Source: an uncultured bacterium
GTDB taxonomy: Bacteria > Bacillota_I > Bacilli_A > RF39 > UBA660
DNA length: 39,326 nt
NCBI GenBank assembly: GCA_949296705.1
Contig: CASFOW010000082.1
Span: 1-39,326, forward strand
Direction of reading: 5' to 3'
Part shown: in pieces, positions 1 through 10,482 of the stretch
Numbering within the stretch: position 1 is the first letter of the stretch
How the letters are laid out: each line of letters starts with the position of its first letter
Translations under genes and position numbers: made by a program
The notes under the pieces: generated by a model
What the model was told of the DNA's origin: nothing
Databases searched by the model: none
Seen by the model: the letters and a program-made list of their open reading frames with translations, nothing else

Positions 1-242
1 AAGAATATGTAGATAATCATTTATTGTTTTTAAGAAAATTCTATGTTACATTTTCAAACAATAGAGCCGAAGCAGACTTAAGGTTTGTGAAAGTTAGACA
101 AAAGATTGGAAAATTTAGAAGTGTTGAAGGTGCAAATAACTTTGTAGTTATAAGAAGTTTTACATCTACATGTTCTAAAAATAAAAAGTCATTAAATTCT
201 TCTTTAAAAGAGGTTTTTAGTAATAAAACAGTTAAGGCATAA
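1..242 (+). CDS. IS66-family transposase, C-terminal fragment (cut by window edge)
   Basis: The frame is open from the first bases of the window to TAA at 242, so the gene starts outside. The visible ~79 residues match the end of IS66-type DDE transposases: a leucine-rich stretch, then SNNRAEADLRFVKVRQK, then KFRSVEGANNFVVIRS, equivalent to the family's 'DNN.AE.DLR..KVKQK..G.FRS.EGA..F..IRS' block that carries the catalytic Glu (here the E of RAEADL). The protein would cut and join IS ends. A terminator hairpin overlaps the stop codon. Whether the upstream part is intact cannot be seen. The family call is firm; activity is unknown. Confidence 0.85.
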   Translation, partial: EYVDNHLLFLRKFYVTFSNNRAEADLRFVKVRQKIGKFRSVEGANNFVVIRSFTSTCSKNKKSLNSSLKEVFSNKTVKA

Positions 243-278
243 AATTAGATAGAACTTGATAGTTCTACCTAATTTTTG
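241..278 (+). terminator. Rho-independent terminator of the IS66 transposase
   Basis: Arms AAAATTAGATAGAACT and AGTTCTACCTAATTTT pair over 16 bp with one A/C mismatch around a TGAT loop and run into T5. The sub-arm AGATAGAAC (247-255) can also pair perfectly with GTTCTATCT at 283-291, so two alternative stems are possible. The group II intron begins 9 nt after the second one. Confidence 0.8.
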
Positions 279-822
279 TCATGTTCTATCTGAACTGTAA
301 GTGCGACCGTGTAGGTCGAATAATTTAATGGGTGAAAATCCCATCTAGAAAGGTGTACCCGCATCACTAGTAGCGAGTCTTGGAACGAAACTGGTAACAG
401 TTAGTTCAAGCGTAGACAGCTAGGTAATAGGGTTAGTATTGAGCCCCGAAATCAGAGGTAAATGAGAGGCAGATGTTGTTTACTAAACAGAAGGCAATAC
501 TTGAGAAGATGATATGGGAAGTCTATCAAGCTCTCACGGGGTCGAAGACCTAATCATGTTACACAATGATTATTCGATGAACGGTGAGAACCTATGTTTT
601 CTCTTACTCTAGTGAGAGGCACTAGTACTAAACTAGAGATAGAAAAAAAGAGTATGCTATATCAAGTTACCAAATAATGAGATATAACAAATGAAGCATA
701 GGTAGTCAGATGAACTCATAGTACTTTTGATACTGTATCAACAAATACAGAGTAAGGAAGGGGTTCACATAATATAGCTCTTGTTAAAAGAAACATTATC
801 ACTATGCAAGGAGGGAGAAATA

Positions 823-2124
823 ATGTCAACTAAAATAACAAGAATAAATCAAATAGCAAAAGAAAGACCACAAGAGGCTTTCACATCAATCTATCACATA
901 ATTGATTACGAACTACTTAAAGAATGTTTTGATGAACTAGATGGAAATAAGGCAACAGGAATAGACAGAGTTACTAAAGATATGTATCTAATAAACTTAG
1001 ATGAAAATCTAAATAATATCGTAAAGAGACTCAAAACAATGTCCTACAAACCGACACCTGCAAGAAAGATAAATATACCTAAGCCTAATGGAAAACTAAG
1101 AGGACTTGCAATATCCAACTTTGAAGATAAGATAGTACAACTAGCATTAAAGAAAGTGGTGGAAGCAATATTCGAGCCGAAATTCACAAATAATATGTTT
1201 GGATTTAGACCGAACCGGAGTTGTCATGACTGTCTAAGATATTTAAATAATTGTATTGAAAATAAATATACAAACTACATTCTCGATGCAGACATAAAAG
1301 GATATTTTGATAATATTAACCATGAATTAATTATGAAAGGATTGGAAATGCACATAAAAGACAAGCGTCTTCTAAGACTAATTAAAAGATTTCTAATTAC
1401 TGGAATAATGGAAAATGGAAAACATCTAACAAGCGATACGGGTACGCCACAAGGCTCAATATTAAGTCCTGTATTAGCAAATATAGTAATGTACTATGGA
1501 ATAATACTATTTGTAGAGAGAATCAAGAAAACTACAAAAGGCTTTGTAGAGATAATAAATTATGCAGATGATTTAGTTCTATGTTTCCAATATAGAGATG
1601 AAGCGGAAAGAACGTACCAGCTATTAAAACAAAGGTTGAAACAAATAAAACTAGAATTTGCAGAAGATAAAACGAGATTAATCGAATTTGGTAGATTTGC
1701 ATGTGAAAATTGCAAGAGAAGCGGTAAAAGAAAGCCTGAAACATTTGATTTTCTGGGATTTACTCATTATTGTAGTAAAAGTAATAAAACAGGAAAATTT
1801 AGAGTTAAGAGAAAAACTTCTAAAAAGAAATTCAAACAAAAAGTACAAGAGTTCAAGGTATGGATAAAAACAAATCGAAACAAACCATTAAAAGAAATAA
1901 TGGAGACAACCAAAAGAAAACTAACAGGACACTATAACTACTATGGAATAACAGACAACAGTAGAAGCATAACAGACTATGCATATGCGGTAAATGTATT
2001 GTTATTCAAATGGTTAAATCGTAGAAGCCAAAAAAGAAGTTACACTTACGATGAATTTAACATGATGATTAAATGTTTTGACTTACCATTGCCAAGGATA
2101 AAAGTAAATATCTATGCTATTTGA
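823..2124 (+). CDS. ltrA: Group II intron reverse transcriptase/maturase
   Basis: This 433-residue protein binds and splices the intron RNA and reverse-transcribes it during retrohoming. ATG 823 is chosen because AAGGAGGGAG lies just upstream; an earlier TTG frame start at 781 has no such site. Visible RT blocks: GNKATGIDRVT, KPNGKLRGLAI, FGFRPNRSCHDCL, ILDADIKGYFDNI, GTPQGSILSPVLANI and the active site NYADDLVL. Then comes the thumb/X (maturase) domain with FDFLGFTHY and GHYNYYG. No HNH endonuclease or zinc fingers follow the X domain; the protein ends soon after a PLPRIKVNIY motif. The length is normal for an endonuclease-less maturase and no frame breaks are seen. Confidence 0.95.
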   Translation: MSTKITRINQIAKERPQEAFTSIYHIIDYELLKECFDELDGNKATGIDRVTKDMYLINLDENLNNIVKRLKTMSYKPTPARKINIPKPNGKLRGLAISNFEDKIVQLALKKVVEAIFEPKFTNNMFGFRPNRSCHDCLRYLNNCIENKYTNYILDADIKGYFDNINHELIMKGLEMHIKDKRLLRLIKRFLITGIMENGKHLTSDTGTPQGSILSPVLANIVMYYGIILFVERIKKTTKGFVEIINYADDLVLCFQYRDEAERTYQLLKQRLKQIKLEFAEDKTRLIEFGRFACENCKRSGKRKPETFDFLGFTHYCSKSNKTGKFRVKRKTSKKKFKQKVQEFKVWIKTNRNKPLKEIMETTKRKLTGHYNYYGITDNSRSITDYAYAVNVLLFKWLNRRSQKRSYTYDEFNMMIKCFDLPLPRIKVNIYAI

Positions 2125-2146
2125 TAAATAAACACTATATTATGAA

Positions 2147-2218
2147 GAGCCGTATGCGGGAAATCCGCACGTACGGATCTGTGAGGGTTGTATAGAGTAA
2201 TTTATACTTCTACTCGAT
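2147..2218 (+). ncRNA. Group II intron domains V and VI
   Basis: Domain V is a 34-nt hairpin beginning GAGCCGTATGCGG and closing CCGCACGTACGGATC, with the invariant AGC at 2148-2150 that binds the catalytic metals. Domain VI follows as a weaker hairpin. Its 3' strand ends CTACTCGAT, with an unpaired A available as branch point. This marks the intron's 3' end. Confidence 0.85.
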
Positions 2219-2270
2219 CACAGAAATTGTAAAATTTTGTCCAATTACTTGAAAAAAAGCAAAAAATGTG

Positions 2271-2299
2271 TTGCATTATTTTTAAAAATTCAGTATTAT
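2271..2299 (+). promoter_or_regulatory. Promoter for ybxB (and probably rpoBC)
   Basis: TTGCAT (2271-2276), a 17-bp spacer and TATTAT (2294-2299) make a good housekeeping promoter. It lies downstream of the intron, so ybxB-rpoBC expression need not depend on the insertion upstream. The start site would be about 2306, directly before the leader hairpin. Confidence 0.75.
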
Positions 2300-2308
2300 A
2301 TGAGTACG

Positions 2309-2352
2309 AAAGGAGAACTAACTATTATGGATAGAAAATAGTTAGTTCTTTT
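2309..2352 (+). promoter_or_regulatory. Leader with terminator-like hairpin enclosing a 4-codon minicistron
   Basis: Arms AGAACTAACTATT (2314-2326) and AATAGTTAGTTCT (2337-2349) pair perfectly over 13 bp and are followed by T3-4, so the hairpin could terminate transcription just after the promoter. AAAGGAG (2309-2315) precedes ATG GAT AGA AAA TAG (2327-2341), which could encode MDRK; its start codon lies in the loop and its stop in the 3' arm. A ribosome here would hold the hairpin open. Attenuation of ybxB-rpoBC is an inference; the sequence layout is directly visible. Confidence 0.55.
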
Positions 2353-2372
2353 GCTTTGTTGGGGGTGATTAA

Positions 2373-2957
2373 TTGGCACAGTATTTTGACAACGTCGATT
2401 TGAAAAGTAATCGCAAAGAAATAGTAATTAAGATAAAAGATACTTCTTTGAAGATGACAACAGATAATGGTGTATTTTCAAAAACTAAGTTAGATTTTGG
2501 AACGAGGTTACTTTTGGAAAGTTTTCCTTTAGAAGATTTTCAAGGTAAAGTTTTGGATGTTGGTTGTGGATATGGAGTAATTGGTATTTATTTAGCGAAG
2601 AATACTTCGTGTACGGTGGATATGTGTGATGTCAATAGACGAGCACTTCATTTAGCGCGAACAAATGCGAAAGATAATCGAGTTGATGTAAATATTTTTG
2701 AGAGTGATGCTTATCAAAATGTATCTGATCGTTATCAAGTAATTATTACTAATCCACCGATTCGAGCTGGGAAAGAAGTAGTTTATCGAATTCTACTAGG
2801 CGCGAAAGAGCATTTATTGCCTGATGGGTGCTTGTATTGTGTAATTCACAAAGATCAAGGTGCTAAATCGACGATTTCTGAGTTTGAAAAAAGTTATAAT
2901 GTTAGTATCTTAGAGAAAAGTAAAGGTTTTTTCGTAATAAAGTGTACAAGTTGTTGA
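2373..2957 (+). CDS. ybxB: RsmC/YbxB-type 16S rRNA guanine-N2 methyltransferase
   Basis: This 194-residue class I SAM-dependent methyltransferase belongs to the single-domain RsmC-like group. Members of that family methylate a guanine of 16S rRNA. Motif I is VLDVGCGYGVIGI (SAM binding), followed by an acidic loop-end residue in DMCDVNRR. The catalytic motif IV is TNPPIRAG, matching NPP[FIL] of N2-guanine enzymes. TTG 2373 is the start, with GGGGGTGAT upstream. In Bacillus the same gene sits between rplL and rpoB, so the position supports the call. rplJ/rplL would be expected to the left but are displaced by mobile DNA or lie outside the window. Confidence 0.88.
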   Translation: MAQYFDNVDLKSNRKEIVIKIKDTSLKMTTDNGVFSKTKLDFGTRLLLESFPLEDFQGKVLDVGCGYGVIGIYLAKNTSCTVDMCDVNRRALHLARTNAKDNRVDVNIFESDAYQNVSDRYQVIITNPPIRAGKEVVYRILLGAKEHLLPDGCLYCVIHKDQGAKSTISEFEKSYNVSILEKSKGFFVIKCTSC

Positions 2958-2982
2958 CTTGTTGATAAAATTATGCTATTAA
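2954..2982 (+). promoter_or_regulatory. Second promoter, directly before rpoB
   Basis: TTGACT (2954-2959) overlaps the ybxB stop, then a 17-bp spacer and TATTAA (2977-2982). It would start RNA about 65 nt before the rpoB start codon. Call from sequence only. Confidence 0.6.
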
Positions 2983-3050
2983 TATAAATTGGCAACGTAT
3001 TATTTTTTATCAATATGTTCTTTGATTATATGTGTATAGGGGTGAATTTA

Positions 3051-6000
3051 GTGGCATATAAAGTAATTAAATGTGGTGACCACCGAGAAAGAAGAAGTTT
3101 TTCTAGAATTAAAAATACTTATGAACTAAAAGATTTGTTGGAGATTCAGACTAAGTCCTATGAATGGTTTACAAATACTGGTATTAAAGAAGTATTTGAG
3201 GATTTATTTCCAGTTGAAAATTTTGCTGGTACGTTATCGTTAGAATTTGGCGATTATCATTTTGATTCTCCTCGTTATTCGATTAAAGAATGTAAGGATC
3301 GCGAGACGACTTATGCTGCTCCATTAAAAGTGGATGTCAGACTTTTTAATCATGAGACAGGTGAAGTTAAAGAACAAGAGATTTTCTTGGGTGATATGCC
3401 AATTATGACGGATAGCGGGACTTTCGTCATTAATGGTGCAGAACGTGTTATTGTCAGTCAGTTGGTTCGTTCGCCAAGTGTCTATTTTAATCGTGAAATC
3501 GATAAGAATGGTAGAGAGTTAATCACTTCTCAAATCATTCCTACCCGTGGTACTTGGTTAGAATTTGAAACGGATGCAAGAGATGTTCTTTATGTTAGAA
3601 TTGATAGAACTAGAAAAGTAACACTTACTACTTTGTTACGTGCTTTTGGTTTGTCAAGTGATGACGATATCCGTAAGATGTTCGGTAAGAATGAATATAT
3701 CGAAAATACAATTGTTAAAGATTCTACTAAGAATACCGATGAAGCTTTAATTGAAATTTATGAGAAATTAAGGCCTGGTGAGCCAGCTACATTGGATTCA
3801 TCTAAGAACCAAATTATTACTCGTTTCTTTGATGAATTTCGTTATGATTTAGCTCGGGTTGGTCGTTATAAATTTAATCGTAAATTAAATGTACTTGACC
3901 GGGTATTAAATCAAACTTTAGCTGAAGATATCAAAGTAAACGGTGAAGTAGTTATTCCTAAAGATACATTAGTAACTAAAGAAGTCTTGGAACAGTTACG
4001 TCCTATCTTTAAGGATGGTTATGGTGTTCGTGAAGCTATGATTAATGAAGAGCTAGATACTTATAATAAGATTCAAGAAATTAAAATTTACAATCCAAAC
4101 AAAAAATCAGAGAAGCTTACACTTATTGGTAATAATCAGACTGTGGATATTAAGCGTCTTACTATTCCTGATGTTTATGCGGCTGTATCTTACTATTTAT
4201 GTCTATTAAACGGATTTGGCAATTTTGATGAGATAGATCATCTTGGTAATCGTCGTATTCGTCAAGTTGGTGAACTTTTACAAAATCAATTTAGAATTGG
4301 TGTTTCTCGTATGGAGAGAGTTATTCGTGAGAGAATGACGACACAAGAAATGGAAGAAGTAACGCCAAAAACGTTAATTAATATTCGTCCAGTTACTGCT
4401 GCAATGAAGGAATTTTTTGGTAGTAGCCAATTATCTCAATTTATGGATCAGATTAACCCAATTTCTGAACTTACCAATAAACGTCGTTTATCTGCTTTAG
4501 GTCCAGGTGGTTTATCAAGAGATCGTGCTGGTATGGAAGTGCGTGACGTTAATCCATCTCACTATGGACGTATTTGTCCGATTGAGTCACCAGAAGGCCA
4601 AAATATCGGTTTGATTACTTCCCTTGCTAGCTATGCTAAAGTGGATGAGTATGGTTTCATTATGACTCCATATCGTAAAGTAGATCATTGTAAGATTACT
4701 GATCAAGTAGACTATTTAACAGCGGATGAAGAAAATGATGTAATTATTTCTCAAGCTACAGTTACAACTGATGAGAATAATATGATGATCGATGAAAAAG
4801 TAGCTGCTCGTTTTAGAGGAGATAATATCTTAGTAAAACCTGATCAAGTAGATTATATTGATGTATCTCCACAACAGGTAGTTGCGGTTACGACAAGTTG
4901 TATTCCATTCTTGGAACATGATGATGCTACTCGTGCTTTGATGGGAGCTAACATGCAACGTCAATCTGTACCACTTTTAAAAGCCGAAGCTCCATTTGTT
5001 GGAACTGGTGTTGAATATATTGCTGCTCGTGACTCCGGAGCTGCTATCTTAGCTAAAGCAGATGGTATTGTTGAATATGTTGATGCTAAGCGAATTGTAA
5101 TTAAAAATAAGACTGGTAAAGATACTTATTATTTAGCTAATTTTGAAGAAAGTAACCAAGATTCATGTTATCATCATCGTCCAATCGTAAGAGTTGGTGA
5201 TGAAGTAAAACGTGGACATGTTATCGCTGATGGTCCAAGCATGGATCAAGGTGAACTTGCTTTAGGTAAGAACGTCGTTGTTGCTTTCATGACTTTTAAT
5301 GGATATAACTATGAAGATGCAGTTATTTTAAATGAAAAATTAGTTAAAGATGATGTTTATACCTCTATTCATATAGAAGATTATCAAATGCAATGTCGTG
5401 AGACTAAATTAGGACCAGAAGAAATTACTCGCGATATTCCTAATGTTAGTGATGAGGCGCGTAAGAACTTAGATGAAAATGGTATTGTTATCGTTGGTAC
5501 TGAAGTTAAAGAAGGCGACATTTTAGTCGGTAAAGTTACGCCTAAAGGAATGGCTGAACTTACTTCAGAAGAAAAATTATTACATGCGATTTTTGGGGAA
5601 AAGACTCGTGAAGTTAGAGATACTTCTCTTCGAGTACCTCATGGTGGTGAAGGTATCGTTCATGATGTAAAGATTTATTCTCGTAAGGATAATGATGAAT
5701 TACCAGCTGGAGTAAGTAAAGTTATTCGTGTTTATATTGCTCAAAAACGTAAGATTCAAATTGGAGATAAAATGGCTGGACGTCATGGTAATAAAGGTGT
5801 TATTTCCCTTATTTTACCAGAAGAAGATATGCCATATTTACCAGATGGTACACCAGTTGATATCATGCTTAACCCTCAAGGTGTTCCTTCTCGTATGAAC
5901 TTAGGACAAATCTTAGAGTTACACTTAGGTATGGCTGCTAAGAAGTTAGGTATTCATGTTGCGACTCCAGTATTTGATGGTGCTAAGAACCAAGATATCC

Positions 6001-6665
6001 TAGATATGATGAAGGAAGCAGGAATGAGTGAAGATGGTAAGACGATTCTCTATGATGGTAGAACCGGTGATCCATTCGATAATCGTATCGCAGTTGGTGT
6101 TATGTACATGATTAAACTTCACCACATGGTTGATGATAAATTACATGCTCGTTCAACAGGGCCTTATTCATTAGTTACTCAACAACCTTTAGGTGGTAAA
6201 GCGCAATTCGGTGGACAACGTTTCGGTGAAATGGAAGTATGGGCACTAGAAGCTTATGGTGCAGCTTATACTTTACAAGAAGTAATTACATATAAATCAG
6301 ATGATGTTCTTGGCCGTGTTAAAGTTTATGAATCGATTGTCAAAGGTGAAGAGATTAATCAAGCAGGTGTTCCAGAAAGCTTTAGAGTATTAATGAAAGA
6401 ATTCCAAGCATTAGGTCTTGATATTAGTATTATCGATGATGAAGGTAAGACATTAAGCTTGAAAGAAATAGAAGAAGATGAAGCTAAAGAGGATATGATT
6501 CAACAAGATAGTCCAGTAGTTTCCTTAGATAATTTATCAGATTCAGGAGATTCTAGTGAATCTGAAGATGATGAATATAATGAAGATGATGACGAGTTTG
6601 AAGACGATTTAGATTTGGAGTTTGATCCAAATTTTGAAGATGATTTGATGGAAGGGGATGAATAA
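3051..6665 (+). CDS. rpoB: RNA polymerase beta subunit
   Basis: This 1204-residue beta subunit is half of the polymerase active centre. GTG 3051 is chosen: GGGGTGA sits just upstream and the protein then begins [15 protein letters not shown], whereas the frame-open ATG at 3015 has no site. The conserved fork region is complete: [31 protein letters not shown], then [19 protein letters not shown]. The active-site region contains [13 protein letters not shown] and the C-terminal clamp segment [26 protein letters not shown]. In the rifampicin pocket the residue equivalent to E. coli His526 is Asn (codon 4476-4478, residue 476). The last ~45 residues form a long Asp/Glu/Ser tail. rpoC starts 2 bp after the stop, so the two are translationally coupled. 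Confidence 0.99.
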   Translation: MAYKVIKCGDHRERRSFSRIKNTYELKDLLEIQTKSYEWFTNTGIKEVFEDLFPVENFAGTLSLEFGDYHFDSPRYSIKECKDRETTYAAPLKVDVRLFNHETGEVKEQEIFLGDMPIMTDSGTFVINGAERVIVSQLVRSPSVYFNREIDKNGRELITSQIIPTRGTWLEFETDARDVLYVRIDRTRKVTLTTLLRAFGLSSDDDIRKMFGKNEYIENTIVKDSTKNTDEALIEIYEKLRPGEPATLDSSKNQIITRFFDEFRYDLARVGRYKFNRKLNVLDRVLNQTLAEDIKVNGEVVIPKDTLVTKEVLEQLRPIFKDGYGVREAMINEELDTYNKIQEIKIYNPNKKSEKLTLIGNNQTVDIKRLTIPDVYAAVSYYLCLLNGFGNFDEIDHLGNRRIRQVGELLQNQFRIGVSRMERVIRERMTTQEMEEVTPKTLINIRPVTAAMKEFFGSSQLSQFMDQINPISELTNKRRLSALGPGGLSRDRAGMEVRDVNPSHYGRICPIESPEGQNIGLITSLASYAKVDEYGFIMTPYRKVDHCKITDQVDYLTADEENDVIISQATVTTDENNMMIDEKVAARFRGDNILVKPDQVDYIDVSPQQVVAVTTSCIPFLEHDDATRALMGANMQRQSVPLLKAEAPFVGTGVEYIAARDSGAAILAKADGIVEYVDAKRIVIKNKTGKDTYYLANFEESNQDSCYHHRPIVRVGDEVKRGHVIADGPSMDQGELALGKNVVVAFMTFNGYNYEDAVILNEKLVKDDVYTSIHIEDYQMQCRETKLGPEEITRDIPNVSDEARKNLDENGIVIVGTEVKEGDILVGKVTPKGMAELTSEEKLLHAIFGEKTREVRDTSLRVPHGGEGIVHDVKIYSRKDNDELPAGVSKVIRVYIAQKRKIQIGDKMAGRHGNKGVISLILPEEDMPYLPDGTPVDIMLNPQGVPSRMNLGQILELHLGMAAKKLGIHVATPVFDGAKNQDILDMMKEAGMSEDGKTILYDGRTGDPFDNRIAVGVMYMIKLHHMVDDKLHARSTGPYSLVTQQPLGGKAQFGGQRFGEMEVWALEAYGAAYTLQEVITYKSDDVLGRVKVYESIVKGEEINQAGVPESFRVLMKEFQALGLDISIIDDEGKTLSLKEIEEDEAKEDMIQQDSPVVSLDNLSDSGDSSESEDDEYNEDDDEFEDDLDLEFDPNFEDDLMEGDE

Positions 6666-6667
6666 TT

Positions 6668-9600
6668 ATGATAGCAGTAGATAGGTTTGAAGCTTTAAAA
6701 ATTGGTATCGCATCTCCTGAAAAGATTCGTGAATGGAGTTATGGAGAAGTTAAGAAACCAGAAACGATTAATTATCGTACACTTCGTCCAGAACGTGATG
6801 GATTATTCTGTGAGAAAATTTTTGGGCCTACTAAAGATTTTGAATGTGCTTGCGGTAAATACAAACGTGTTCGTTATAAGAATATTGTCTGTGATCGTTG
6901 TGGTGTTGAAGTAACTCGTAGTAAGGTAAGACGTGAGAGAATGGGACATATTGAACTTGCGTCTCCTGTTTCTCACATTTGGTTCTTTAAAGGAGTTCCT
7001 TCTCGGATGGGACTTGTCTTAGATATGAGCCCAAGAGACTTAGAAGAGGTATTGTATTTCGTTAGTTATGTTGTTATTGATAAAGGAAATACACCACTTG
7101 AAAATAAACAGACACTTTCTGAAAAAGAATACCGTGCTTATTATGAAAAGTATGGAAATACTTTCCAAGTAGGTATGGGAGCAGAAGCGATTAAAGAGCT
7201 TTTAAAGAAAGTTGACTTAGAAAAAGAAATTAAGCAGATTTCTAAAGAGTTAGAAGGAGCTCAAGGACAAAAAAGAACTCGTTTGATTAAACGTATCGAT
7301 GTTTTAAATGCCTTCTATCAATCAGGAAATAAACCTGAATGGATGATTATGGATTGTATTCCTGTTATCCCACCAGAATTAAGACCAATGATTCAGTTAG
7401 ATGGTGGTCGTTTTGCGACTAGTGATTTGAACGATTTATATCGCCGTGTAATTAACCGTAATAATCGTTTAAAGAAGCTAATTGACTTAGGTGCGCCTGG
7501 TATCATTATTCAAAATGAAAAACGTATGTTACAAGAAGCAGTTGATGCCTTATTTGATAATGGTCGTCGTGGTAGAAGTGTAACTGGTGCAGGAAATAGA
7601 CCTTTAAAATCTATTTCTAGTATGTTAAAAGGTAAACAAGGACGTTTCCGTCAAAACTTATTAGGTAAGCGTGTTGATTATTCTGGACGTAGTGTTATTG
7701 TCGTTGGACCTAGCCTTAAGATGTATCAATGTGGTATTCCTAAAGAAATGGCTTTGGAATTATTTAAACCTCATGTTATCCATGGTTTAGTTCAAAAAGA
7801 TATTGCTCATAATATTAAAGCGGCAAAGCGATTAATTGAAAACCAAGATCCAGTTGTTTGGGATGTTGTTGAAGAAGTAATCAAAGAGCATCCAGTTCTT
7901 TTGAACCGTGCTCCAACCCTACATAGATTAGGTATTCAAGCATTTGAACCAATCCTAATCGGTGGTAAAGCTATTCGTTTACATCCGCTTGTTTGTACTG
8001 CATTTAATGCCGATTTCGATGGGGATCAGATGGCTGTACACGTACCTTTATCAGAAGAAGCGCAAGCTGAAGCTAGACTTTTGATGTTAGGTGCTAATAA
8101 TATTCTACATCCAAAATCAGGTGATCCGATTGTTACGCCATCTCAGGATATGGTTCTTGGTAACTACTATATTACGATGGAAAAAGCAGGACTTCCAGGT
8201 GAGGGTAGATTATTTAAAAATACCAATGAAGCTCTAATGGCTTACGAAAGACGTGAACTTACTCTTCATACCCGTATCGCTATTCCTGTTGATTCCTTTA
8301 AATATAAAATATTTACGGAAGAACAACATGGTAAGTTCTTAGTTACTACTGTAGGTAAGATCAAATTTAACGAAATATTACCAGATTCTTTCCCTTATAT
8401 TAATGAACCAACTGATGAGAATATTCAACAAATAACTCCAAATAAATACTTTATCGAAAAGGGAAGTAATATTCCAGAAGTAATTGCATCTATGCCACTT
8501 GTTAAACCTTTTGCAAAGGGTGTTTTGGAAAAAGTTATTGCGCAGGTTTTTAAGCGTTATAAGACGACTGAAACTTCAATTATGTTGGATAAACTTAAAG
8601 ATTTAGGATTCCACTATTCAACAATAGCTGGTATTACGGTTTCTATGAGTGATGTCGTAAGTAGTGAAAAGAAACCAGAAATTGTTGCGGAAGCGAACAA
8701 GATGGTGGATAAGATTAATAAGCAATATAAGCGTGGTTTGATTACTGATCAAGAACGTTATGAAAAAGTAGTAGAAACTTGGAATCATGCTAAGGATTTA
8801 GTTCAAGAAGAACTACAAGAAAAATCTAATGCAGATATGGATAACCCAATCTTCATGATGATGCACTCCAAAGCACGTGGTAATATCTCTAACTTTACTC
8901 AGGTAGCTGGTATGCGTGGACTTATGGCTAAACCTAATGGTGAAAGTGTAGAAATTCCAGTACTTTCATCTTTCAAAGAAGGACTTTCTGTATCAGAATT
9001 TTTCTTAAGTACTCATGGTGCTCGTAAAGGTAGTGCTGATACTGCACTTAAGACAGCTGATTCTGGATACTTAACTCGTCGTTTAGTTGATGTTAGTCAT
9101 GATGTTATCGTTAAAGAAGAAGATTGTGGTACTGACCAAGGTGTTGTTGTTCGTGCCTTTATTAACGACAAGACAGGTGCTGTTATTGAAAGCTTATATG
9201 ACCGTATTGTAGGTCGTTATACGAATAAAAAAGTTCTACATCCAGAGACTAAAGAGATGATTTGTGATAAGTTAACTTTCATTACTGAACAAATTGCAGA
9301 TAAGATTATTTCAGCTGGTGTAGAAGAAGTCGAGATTCGTACCCTTCTTACTTGTGGTTGTCCAAACGGTGTTTGTCAAAAATGTTATGGACGTAACTTA
9401 GCTACTGGAAACATCGTTGAAGTAGGCGAGGCAATCGGTGTTATGGCAGCTCAATCTATTGGTGAGCCTGGTACCCAATTAACTATGAGAACTTTCCATA
9501 CTGGTGGTGTTGCCGGTGGAGAAGATATTACTCAAGGTCTTCCTCGTGTACAAGAATTATTTGAAGCTCGTAATCCAAAAGGTAAAGCAACAATTGCTGA

Positions 9601-10297
9601 GATTGATGGTGCTATTACGAAGATTGAAGAAGATCATGGTAAATTTAGAATCTTTATTAAGAATGATGTGGAAACAAAAGAACACGTTACTAATTACGGC
9701 GCAAAACTTCGTGTAGAAAAAGGAGATAAAGTTGTAGCTGGAGAAAAACTTACTGAAGGTGCTATTAGTCCAAAAGAGTTACTTGCAGTTACTGATCCAC
9801 TTACTACTCAGGAATATATTTTGAAAGAAGTACAAAATACTTATCGTAGTCAAGGTGTTGATATTTCTGATAAGCACATTGAAGTTATTGCTAGTCGTAT
9901 GATTAATAAGATGAGAATCGTTGAAGGTGGTGGCACTAATCTACTACCAGGTTCTTTAGTTAGTATGCATGAGTTTACTGATTTGAACAAAGAGGCAATT
10001 ATTAATGGAAAGAAACCTGCTTCAGGTAGACCAGTCCTTTTAGGTATTACGAAAGCCTCTTTGGAGACGGATTCCTTCTTATCTGCTGCTTCATTCCAAG
10101 AGACAACAAGAATTTTAACTGATGCTGCTATTCGTGGCAAAGTGGATCATTTGACCGGTATGAAGGAAAACGTTATTATCGGCAAATTGATTCCAGCAGG
10201 AACAGGAGCTAAGAAATATAGAAATGTGGATTTCGATTTAGAAAGTCAGTTTATTGATGAAGAACCACTAGAAACTTTAGAAGAAGAGTTTATGTAA
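6668..10297 (+). CDS. rpoC: RNA polymerase beta' subunit
   Basis: This 1209-residue beta' subunit carries the catalytic magnesium loop [12 protein letters not shown]. The N-terminal zinc-binding site is visible as CACGKYK...CDRCG, and the second zinc site as CGTDQG with [13 protein letters not shown]. The bridge helix and trigger-loop region surrounds [19 protein letters not shown]. The length fits Firmicutes beta', which lack the large E. coli insertion. ATG 6668 follows rpoB by 2 bp with GGGGATGA as ribosome binding site inside the end of rpoB. A terminator overlaps the stop codon, ending this operon. Confidence 0.99.
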   Translation: MIAVDRFEALKIGIASPEKIREWSYGEVKKPETINYRTLRPERDGLFCEKIFGPTKDFECACGKYKRVRYKNIVCDRCGVEVTRSKVRRERMGHIELASPVSHIWFFKGVPSRMGLVLDMSPRDLEEVLYFVSYVVIDKGNTPLENKQTLSEKEYRAYYEKYGNTFQVGMGAEAIKELLKKVDLEKEIKQISKELEGAQGQKRTRLIKRIDVLNAFYQSGNKPEWMIMDCIPVIPPELRPMIQLDGGRFATSDLNDLYRRVINRNNRLKKLIDLGAPGIIIQNEKRMLQEAVDALFDNGRRGRSVTGAGNRPLKSISSMLKGKQGRFRQNLLGKRVDYSGRSVIVVGPSLKMYQCGIPKEMALELFKPHVIHGLVQKDIAHNIKAAKRLIENQDPVVWDVVEEVIKEHPVLLNRAPTLHRLGIQAFEPILIGGKAIRLHPLVCTAFNADFDGDQMAVHVPLSEEAQAEARLLMLGANNILHPKSGDPIVTPSQDMVLGNYYITMEKAGLPGEGRLFKNTNEALMAYERRELTLHTRIAIPVDSFKYKIFTEEQHGKFLVTTVGKIKFNEILPDSFPYINEPTDENIQQITPNKYFIEKGSNIPEVIASMPLVKPFAKGVLEKVIAQVFKRYKTTETSIMLDKLKDLGFHYSTIAGITVSMSDVVSSEKKPEIVAEANKMVDKINKQYKRGLITDQERYEKVVETWNHAKDLVQEELQEKSNADMDNPIFMMMHSKARGNISNFTQVAGMRGLMAKPNGESVEIPVLSSFKEGLSVSEFFLSTHGARKGSADTALKTADSGYLTRRLVDVSHDVIVKEEDCGTDQGVVVRAFINDKTGAVIESLYDRIVGRYTNKKVLHPETKEMICDKLTFITEQIADKIISAGVEEVEIRTLLTCGCPNGVCQKCYGRNLATGNIVEVGEAIGVMAAQSIGEPGTQLTMRTFHTGGVAGGEDITQGLPRVQELFEARNPKGKATIAEIDGAITKIEEDHGKFRIFIKNDVETKEHVTNYGAKLRVEKGDKVVAGEKLTEGAISPKELLAVTDPLTTQEYILKEVQNTYRSQGVDISDKHIEVIASRMINKMRIVEGGGTNLLPGSLVSMHEFTDLNKEAIINGKKPASGRPVLLGITKASLETDSFLSAASFQETTRILTDAAIRGKVDHLTGMKENVIIGKLIPAGTGAKKYRNVDFDLESQFIDEEPLETLEEEFM

Positions 10298-10314
10298 TTC
10301 TTCTTCTTTTTTTT
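10280..10314 (+). terminator. Terminator of the ybxB-rpoB-rpoC operon
   Basis: GAAGAAGA (10280-10287) pairs with TCTTCTTC (10299-10306), followed by T8. The 5' arm is the coding sequence of the last rpoC codons (EEE), so the terminator overlaps the gene. Confidence 0.85.
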
Positions 10315-10482
10315 CCTTCAAAATTAGTGGTTGTTTAACAAAAATTAGACTTTTACTGTCAAAAATTAGGAATAAGTGATTTGTATCAACTTTGTTTTTT
10401 TACGGATTATGTTGATTAATAAAAGAAAATGTGTTTTTCTTTTTTCTTTTTTCTATTATAATAGTATTAGTGGTGATGTGGT

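Larger units (their letters stand above)
301..2218 (+). mobile_element. Complete group II intron with maturase ORF
   Basis: The 5' end fits the group II consensus (GTGCGACC at 301) and is followed by about 520 nt of structured, non-coding RNA (domains I-III). The maturase ORF at 823-2124 lies in the domain IV position. Domain V is 2147-2180: it starts GAGCCG, has the AGC catalytic triad at 2148-2150, a GAAA-type loop and a closing GTACGGATC. Domain VI follows and the intron ends CTACTCGAT near 2218. Insertion just downstream of a terminator stem, together with a maturase lacking an endonuclease domain, is the habit of group IIC introns. The class is inferred, not proven. Exact ends are good to a few bases. 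Confidence 0.88.

Noticed and set aside
9850-10140. 96-residue minus-strand ORF inside rpoC
   Set aside because: Antisense shadow of a highly conserved gene, with no promoter, ribosome binding site or family match.
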